Part shown: piece by piece, positions 32,263-35,837 of the stretch
Position numbering within the stretch: the stretch's first letter is position 1
Layout of the letters: every line of letters starts with the position of its first letter
Source of the DNA: JAXGYX01 sp964487355
Lineage (GTDB): Bacteria; Bacillota; Clostridia; Saccharofermentanales; Fastidiosipilaceae
Direction of reading: 5' to 3'
Length of the DNA: 35,837 bases
Assembly: GCA_964487355.1 (NCBI GenBank)
Contig: CAZAPS010000015.1
Coordinates: 1 to 35,837, forward strand
Notes under the pieces: generated by a model
Told to the model about the DNA's origin: nothing
What the model saw: the letters and a program-made list of their open reading frames with translations, nothing else
Database searches by the model: none
Program-made: the position numbers and the translations under genes

Positions 32263-32336
32263 CCGGACGGTTGAATCTGCCCGGCCAGTTGAGCGACCGG
32301 ACGATTGAATCCGCCGGTGATTCGGCTCTCGGGCGG
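32263..32336. repeat. Degenerate 16-18-bp tandem repeats starting CCGG
   Basis: Units begin at 32263, 32281, 32297 and 32314. Units 1 and 3 are nearly identical (CCGGACGGTTGAATCTGCC and CCGGACGATTGAATCCGCC); 2 and 4 are weaker. They fill the gap between the convergent hydE and cyclase genes. CCGCC (32311-32315) can also pair with GGCGG (32332-32336), a possible weak terminator for hydE. Confidence 0.45.
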
Positions 32337-32350
32337 TTTGGTCAAATGAT

Positions 32351-32968
32351 CTACAAAGTGGACAGCAACGCGCGAACCGGTGAACCGTCTCCGCCCACTA
32401 AGTGGAGCGGCGGCGCGTGTAGAAAATACTCACCCGCCGGCACCTCGGCCAGACGGATGTCCTCCAGGATGCCCACTCCCGCGCCCAACACGATAACATG
32501 GGTGCGATGGTTCGGCTGATCGCGCTCAATGCTCATCGCGTCAATGCCGATGGTGCGCACGCCGGCTTTCACCAACCGGGCGGCCGCGTCCTCAGCCAGA
32601 TAGACAAAATCCGGATTGAACCCCTCATCGAAGGAGTTTCTAGTCTTAAACAGCACGATGTCACCGCCCTGGATGTCCAGGTCCTGAACATCGGCGGCGT
32701 GAATCGCGTCCTCGACGTGGGTCAGGTCAAACACCTTGCATCTGCCCACATAGAGCGCAGGGTCAACCTGATCGATGCTGATTCCGTCTTCGATCATATG
32801 GCAGGGCGCGTCCACATGGCTACCGGTATGAAGGTTGATGGTCCAGGTCGACTCATTGACCGCGTTCTTCGCGAAGGTCGAATTCATCTCGCTTTCCGGT
32901 CGCTTAAACTCAAAATTCTTAAATACAGCCATGTCACCATGGATAGGCCGGGAAATATCATAAATCAT
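32351..32968 (-). CDS. Cyclase-family metal-dependent hydrolase (kynurenine formamidase-like)
   Basis: A 205-residue protein of the cyclase family (PF04199). HTGSHVDAPCHM near residue 48 is the HxGTHxDxPxH metal-binding signature with Ser for Thr. DISRPIHGDMAVF at the N-terminus and the C-terminal VPAGEYFLHAPPL fit the fold. Members include kynurenine formamidases and uncharacterised amidohydrolases; no tryptophan catabolic gene is nearby, so the substrate is open. The start at 32968 has AAGGAG 7 bases upstream. It follows the GNAT gene by 10 bases, so the two are co-transcribed. Confidence 0.9.
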   Translation of the reverse strand: MIYDISRPIHGDMAVFKNFEFKRPESEMNSTFAKNAVNESTWTINLHTGSHVDAPCHMIEDGISIDQVDPALYVGRCKVFDLTHVEDAIHAADVQDLDIQGGDIVLFKTRNSFDEGFNPDFVYLAEDAAARLVKAGVRTIGIDAMSIERDQPNHRTHVIVLGAGVGILEDIRLAEVPAGEYFLHAPPLHLVGGDGSPVRALLSTL

Positions 32969-32978
32969 GTCGTTCTCC

Positions 32979-33521
32979 TTACGACGGGTCGCGGACGCTG
33001 CCGGCATGGGCAGCCGCATGAGGCTGGTCGAAAGTTTGACGGAAGAAAACTATGATGTCCTCATATGTTCCGTCTTTTAGCAAAAATCCACCGGGTATGG
33101 TGCCCAGCGCGTTGAAGCCAAGTTTTTCATACAGATGGATGGCGGCCGCGTTGGTCCGCACAACCGCGTTGAACTGTAAAATAGTGAATCCGTGGGCGGC
33201 GGCCTGTTCCAGGCAGTCTCGCACCAGCAGCTCACCAATTCCTCTGCCGCGCAATCCCGAGCGGACCGCGTAGCTCGCGTTGCCGATGTGTCCACAACGC
33301 CCCACATTGTTGGGATGAAGAATATAGAGTCCCAACAAATCGCCTGTCTTTGAATCCTCGGCCACACCGCAATGAGTCTGCGAGTCGAAAAAAGCCTCGC
33401 CGGACTCGGCCGTCAACATCTCTTCTTGTGGAAACGCGATCCCTTCCTCGACAATTTCGTTCCAAATTTCGATCATTTTCATCAGATCGGCCGCGCGATA
33501 GGGGCGCAGGATGGTGTTCAT
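32979..33521 (-). CDS. GNAT-family N-acetyltransferase
   Basis: A 180-residue acyltransferase using acetyl-CoA. Motif A is SGLRGRGIGELLVRDCLEQA (about 88-107) and motif B is TNAAAIHLYEKLGF, characteristic of GNAT proteins. The acceptor is unknown. GAGG lies upstream of the ATG. Likely an operon with the downstream cyclase-family gene. Confidence 0.9.
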   Translation of the reverse strand: MNTILRPYRAADLMKMIEIWNEIVEEGIAFPQEEMLTAESGEAFFDSQTHCGVAEDSKTGDLLGLYILHPNNVGRCGHIGNASYAVRSGLRGRGIGELLVRDCLEQAAAHGFTILQFNAVVRTNAAAIHLYEKLGFNALGTIPGGFLLKDGTYEDIIVFFRQTFDQPHAAAHAGSVRDPS

Positions 33522-33618
33522 ATCGGTCCTCTTTTCTTCTCGGCTCGCTTGAAAGCCGGATCGATCGCTGACGATCGTCGGCCACCAAGCCGACTGATCA
33601 ACATATATAGTTTAGCAG

Positions 33619-34095
33619 TCACTGCTCATCACCAAGGATCTCCAGCAGACGTTCAACCGCCTGCACGGGAAAATCTTTCGGCTGTTCCTGATCCAGCAGA
33701 GACTGCAAAAAGGCTTTGGAATTGCGACTTTGCGGCAACATATAACCGGCTTCCCGAATGATGTCTTCCGCCATGATCCGGTTCGCTTGTTCGATCGCGA
33801 CCGCCAGTTTGCCCGGCAGACCCGCGGCGATGTTTTCCTGCTCCGATTTGCCACGAGTCAAAGTGCTGAGCGCGTGGACAACCGGTGCTGTTTTAATCTG
33901 TTGAGGAGGATATACATGGGGGACCATCGAGATCGCCCCCGACGGGCAGGCGTCGGCGCAGTCTCCGCAACCAATGCATTTTGTCACGTCGATGACGCTG
34001 TCCTCGGTGTCGGTGGCGCCGGTCGGACAGACATATAGGCAGATGCAATCTTTTGTGCATAGACGTATATTTCGAACCGCGTATTTTTTTGACAT
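33619..34095 (-). CDS. 4Fe-4S ferredoxin-type protein with C-terminal helical domain
   Basis: A 158-residue protein. Residues 8-60 form two clusters: CTKDCICLYVCP (atypical spacing) and a regular CIGCGDCADACPSG. After YPPQQ a roughly 90-residue helical region without Cys follows. It is predicted to be a cytosolic electron carrier. GGGAGG lies upstream of the start at 34095; the longer reading to 34161 lacks support. It begins 7 bases after the rubredoxin-like gene, so it is probably its electron partner. Confidence 0.87.
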   Translation of the reverse strand: MSKKYAVRNIRLCTKDCICLYVCPTGATDTEDSVIDVTKCIGCGDCADACPSGAISMVPHVYPPQQIKTAPVVHALSTLTRGKSEQENIAAGLPGKLAVAIEQANRIMAEDIIREAGYMLPQSRNSKAFLQSLLDQEQPKDFPVQAVERLLEILGDEQ

Positions 34096-34102
34096 CTTTC
34101 TA

Positions 34103-34771
34103 TTACCTCCCTGCGATCGTTTCAAATTTCCAATTTGGCACTTTGCAAACCGGACAGACATCCGGCAATCGGTCTCCCAGATAAATGAAACCGCAGATGG
34201 TGCACAGATGAAGTTCGGAATTTTCGATCAACGACTCGCCCTGTTGGCGATAACGAGTCAATATCGATTTGATGATACGCGTCACTTTTTGACTCCAGAC
34301 CAGAGCGCGAAGCGCCCCACGATCGTTGACCGCGGTCGCCACCGCGTCCGCTGCCGGAAAGGCCACTTCCAGATCATTTTCGACAAGATCGGACAACTGA
34401 TCATAGTCCGGATCTTTCGCCGGTTCTGACATTCCTTTGAAATAGTCGGCCAGCTCGCTGAACAGCGTTTTTGCTTCCGCTTGATATTGCTTTTCACAAC
34501 CTCGCGCCAAATTCGTGCAAAGCGCGCTGATTTCAAGAGATGTCATCGAGGCGGTGTCCATCGCCAACGGCTCTGCCGACATCGGTTGCTGTTCAACTAC
34601 AGATACCGGTTCGCCTTGCTTCTCAAAGTCCGATTTCAAGGCGCCACACAAAGGACAGGTCCAGTCGGCCGCCAACCCCTCCCAACGGGTATCAGAGGTC
34701 GCTTTCTCCGCAGATCCTCCGGGTGCCTCATCATAAATAAATCCACAAAGAGAGCATATATATTTAGCCAT
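34103..34771 (-). CDS. Rubredoxin-like protein with two Cys4 sites
   Basis: A 222-residue protein. An N-terminal rubredoxin domain has CSLCG and CPLCG (Cys6, 9, 39, 42). A helical middle (about 75-180) follows, and a second rubredoxin/rubrerythrin-type Cys4 site at the C-terminus has CTICG and CPVC (Cys190, 193, 206, 209). The middle has no clear paired ExxH di-iron motifs, so it is not a standard rubrerythrin. Likely an electron carrier in oxygen or peroxide defence (inference). The start at 34771 has AAAGG 7-8 bases upstream; the upstream in-frame extension overlaps iolI and is rejected. Confidence 0.85.
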   Translation of the reverse strand: MAKYICSLCGFIYDEAPGGSAEKATSDTRWEGLAADWTCPLCGALKSDFEKQGEPVSVVEQQPMSAEPLAMDTASMTSLEISALCTNLARGCEKQYQAEAKTLFSELADYFKGMSEPAKDPDYDQLSDLVENDLEVAFPAADAVATAVNDRGALRALVWSQKVTRIIKSILTRYRQQGESLIENSELHLCTICGFIYLGDRLPDVCPVCKVPNWKFETIAGR

Positions 34772-34841
34772 TTCATTACCTTTCTTTTGTTTGCTGTTTG
34801 ACTCAGCAAGCACCGATGGTTCGAGTGGTAGAGTATATTGA

Positions 34842-35669
34842 TCACAAAAAAGATTTGGCTTTGCGCGCGCCCAACTCGATGATCGATTCTGGGTCTTGTT
34901 CCCAGTATTCGGGTCTGAACAGCTCGATGCTGGCGCCATTCGTATAGCCTTTTTCTTTTAGTATGTCTGTGAAAGTTTGTAATGGAATGATGCCGTCTCC
35001 CGGCATCAGCCGGTGACAATGATCCAGTATGCCGAGCGGCAGATCTTCACAATCGTCGATATGATAAATGAAGATCTTGTCAAGGTCGATCTTCCGAAGA
35101 TATTGGAGATCCGCACATTTATCCGCCAGATAGACGTTGAAGGCGTCGATGGTCAGACCAAGATCGGGCACGTCCATGTGTTGAACGATCTCATAGGCCT
35201 GTCTCATGCTGTTACAGACCCACCGCCTGTCTCCAATTGGCTCAAATGAAAGTTTCACACCATAGGGTCGAGCGATTTCAAGCAGCTTCGAAAGCGATTC
35301 AAGCGAATCGTCGAACACGTCTTTTTCGTTATATTTAGACCGCTCTTCGGTTACTGTCGGGACGACCACAATATATGGGTTTTGGATTGCCTGCGCGACT
35401 TCGCAGGCGAACTTGAACAAGTCGGTCAGCTCCGCCCAGGATTTGGCTGAATTGAAGTTGATGTTCTCAATGGAATTGAGCGCGAATGGTTTGATGCGCA
35501 ATGAATCAAAAAGCAAGCTTAGGTCCCGGAGCGATTTGGACTCTAGGTAGTCTTTGAGCATGTCCAGGCGCAGCTCGATTTGGTCGTAGTCGTGTTTTTC
35601 ACACAGCAAAATGTCGTTTTCGACGTTGGATCGTTTCATGCAGGTGGCTTGGTTGTAGGACAGTTTCAT
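34842..35669 (-). CDS. iolI: 2-keto-myo-inositol isomerase-like TIM-barrel protein (IolI family)
   Basis: A 275-residue TIM barrel of the AP-endonuclease-2 / sugar isomerase family. It resembles Bacillus IolI along its length as I recall that protein: LSYNQAT at the N-terminus, LLCEKHDYDQIELR, FIYHIDDCEDLPLG and SIELFRPEYWEQDPE. Metal ligands are predicted in LSFEPIG (Glu), LTIDAFN (Asp), FIYHID (His) and SIELF (Glu). IolI interconverts 2-keto-myo-inositol and 1-keto-D-chiro-inositol. The start ATG at 35669 has GGAGG 6 bases upstream. No other inositol gene is in view. A long nested hairpin lies 45 bases upstream. Confidence 0.85.
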   Translation of the reverse strand: MKLSYNQATCMKRSNVENDILLCEKHDYDQIELRLDMLKDYLESKSLRDLSLLFDSLRIKPFALNSIENINFNSAKSWAELTDLFKFACEVAQAIQNPYIVVVPTVTEERSKYNEKDVFDDSLESLSKLLEIARPYGVKLSFEPIGDRRWVCNSMRQAYEIVQHMDVPDLGLTIDAFNVYLADKCADLQYLRKIDLDKIFIYHIDDCEDLPLGILDHCHRLMPGDGIIPLQTFTDILKEKGYTNGASIELFRPEYWEQDPESIIELGARKAKSFL

Positions 35670-35714
35670 CAATGGCCTCCTCGGTGGCTGGATTTGAGCT
35701 TACATTCCATATAA

Positions 35715-35760
35715 TCAGGCGAAGCTCTCCTGATGGTTGTCATCCGGAGATTTCGCCTGA
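35715..35760. other. Long nested hairpin between iolI and the right-edge gene
   Basis: TCAGGCGAA (35715-35723) pairs with TTCGCCTGA (35752-35760), TCTCC (35726-35730) with GGAGA (35746-35750), and GATG (35732-35735) with CATC (35741-35744). All three nest around a 5-base loop. Neither strand continues with a T run, so it is not a standard terminator. It could be a leader structure or operator. Confidence 0.6.
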
Positions 35761-35812
35761 GCTGGTTTAAGTTTGACATATTTTTGGCTGATATGGTAGA
35801 GGAGTTTCGAGC

Positions 35813-35837
35813 ATGGAGGTGAGGATTCGAAACAACA
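35813..35837 (+). CDS. Start of a gene truncated by the window edge
   Basis: ATG at 35813 is preceded by AGAGGAG with an 8-base spacer, a strong Shine-Dalgarno, and stays open for eight codons (MEVRIRNN) to the edge. It is divergent from iolI. Too short to identify. Confidence 0.4.

Noticed and set aside
32263..32336. Possible CRISPR array
   Set aside because: Units are directly abutting, degenerate and about 17 bp, with no spacers and no cas genes nearby.
34772..34939. Upstream extension of the rubredoxin-like protein
   Set aside because: It overlaps the iolI 3' end and precedes a well-placed AAAGG and ATG at 34771 that begin the rubredoxin domain directly.

Overview
The window reads as a chromosomal segment of an obligately anaerobic Bacillota, most likely a Clostridia-class lineage of moderate GC. 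The reasons are the electron-bifurcating transhydrogenase NfnAB, the [FeFe]-hydrogenase maturase HydE, a clostridial TlpA / CD1871A / 4Fe-4S membrane triad, rubredoxin-type proteins, a 4-hydroxybutyrate dehydrogenase-type alcohol dehydrogenase and strong Shine-Dalgarno sites. The exact genus cannot be read from the sequence. Coding density is high and no gene-free stretch exceeds 300 bases. Most genes are on the minus strand. The plus-strand exceptions are a NUDIX gene, a four-gene NRPS-like cassette, hydE and the first codons of a gene cut by the right edge.

Layout, left to right. (1) 1-6114, minus strand: tRNA-Leu(TAG) with its own promoter and terminator, downstream of a housekeeping run rsmE - aspS - lepB - lepA - flavodoxin-domain gene. 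(2) 6228-10972: a NUDIX hydrolase (+) convergent with a UbiB/ABC1-family kinase (-), then nfnA-nfnB (-) with a good promoter, a 13-bp direct repeat over the -35 box and a stem-loop at the 5' end of the mRNA. (3) 11154-12956: thioredoxin-like lipoprotein, small CXXC membrane protein and polytopic 4Fe-4S protein, probably an envelope thiol/electron relay. (4) 13066-18862: a GntR/FCD regulator, an RbsABC-type sugar transporter and a 4-hydroxybutyrate dehydrogenase-type enzyme. Three copies of the palindrome TTGTATACAA sit at the regulator's promoter and over the -35 box of the dehydrogenase promoter, which gives a self-contained regulatory circuit. (5) 19002-20892: trmB and a PatB/MalY-type C-S lyase, overlapping. 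(6) 21081-24844, plus strand: stand-alone condensation domain, acyl carrier protein, half-size 4'-phosphopantetheinyl transferase and acyl-AMP ligase, ended by a bidirectional terminator. This is the best candidate for an undescribed small-molecule system: ligase activates an acid, carrier holds it, condensation enzyme passes it to a free amine or alcohol. (7) 25017-30984, minus strand: FmdE-family protein, Fe/cobalamin-type ABC importer, CsoR-family metal sensor with a histidine-alternating tail, a truncated phospholipase C-like gene and a UMF1-type MFS transporter. (8) 31173-35837: hydE (+), a cyclase-family hydrolase and GNAT gene (-), a rubredoxin-like / 4Fe-4S pair (-), iolI (-) behind a long nested hairpin, and a divergent partial gene at the edge.

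Start codons were chosen mainly by Shine-Dalgarno position and family alignment from memory. No database search was run, so all family names rest on motif recognition.
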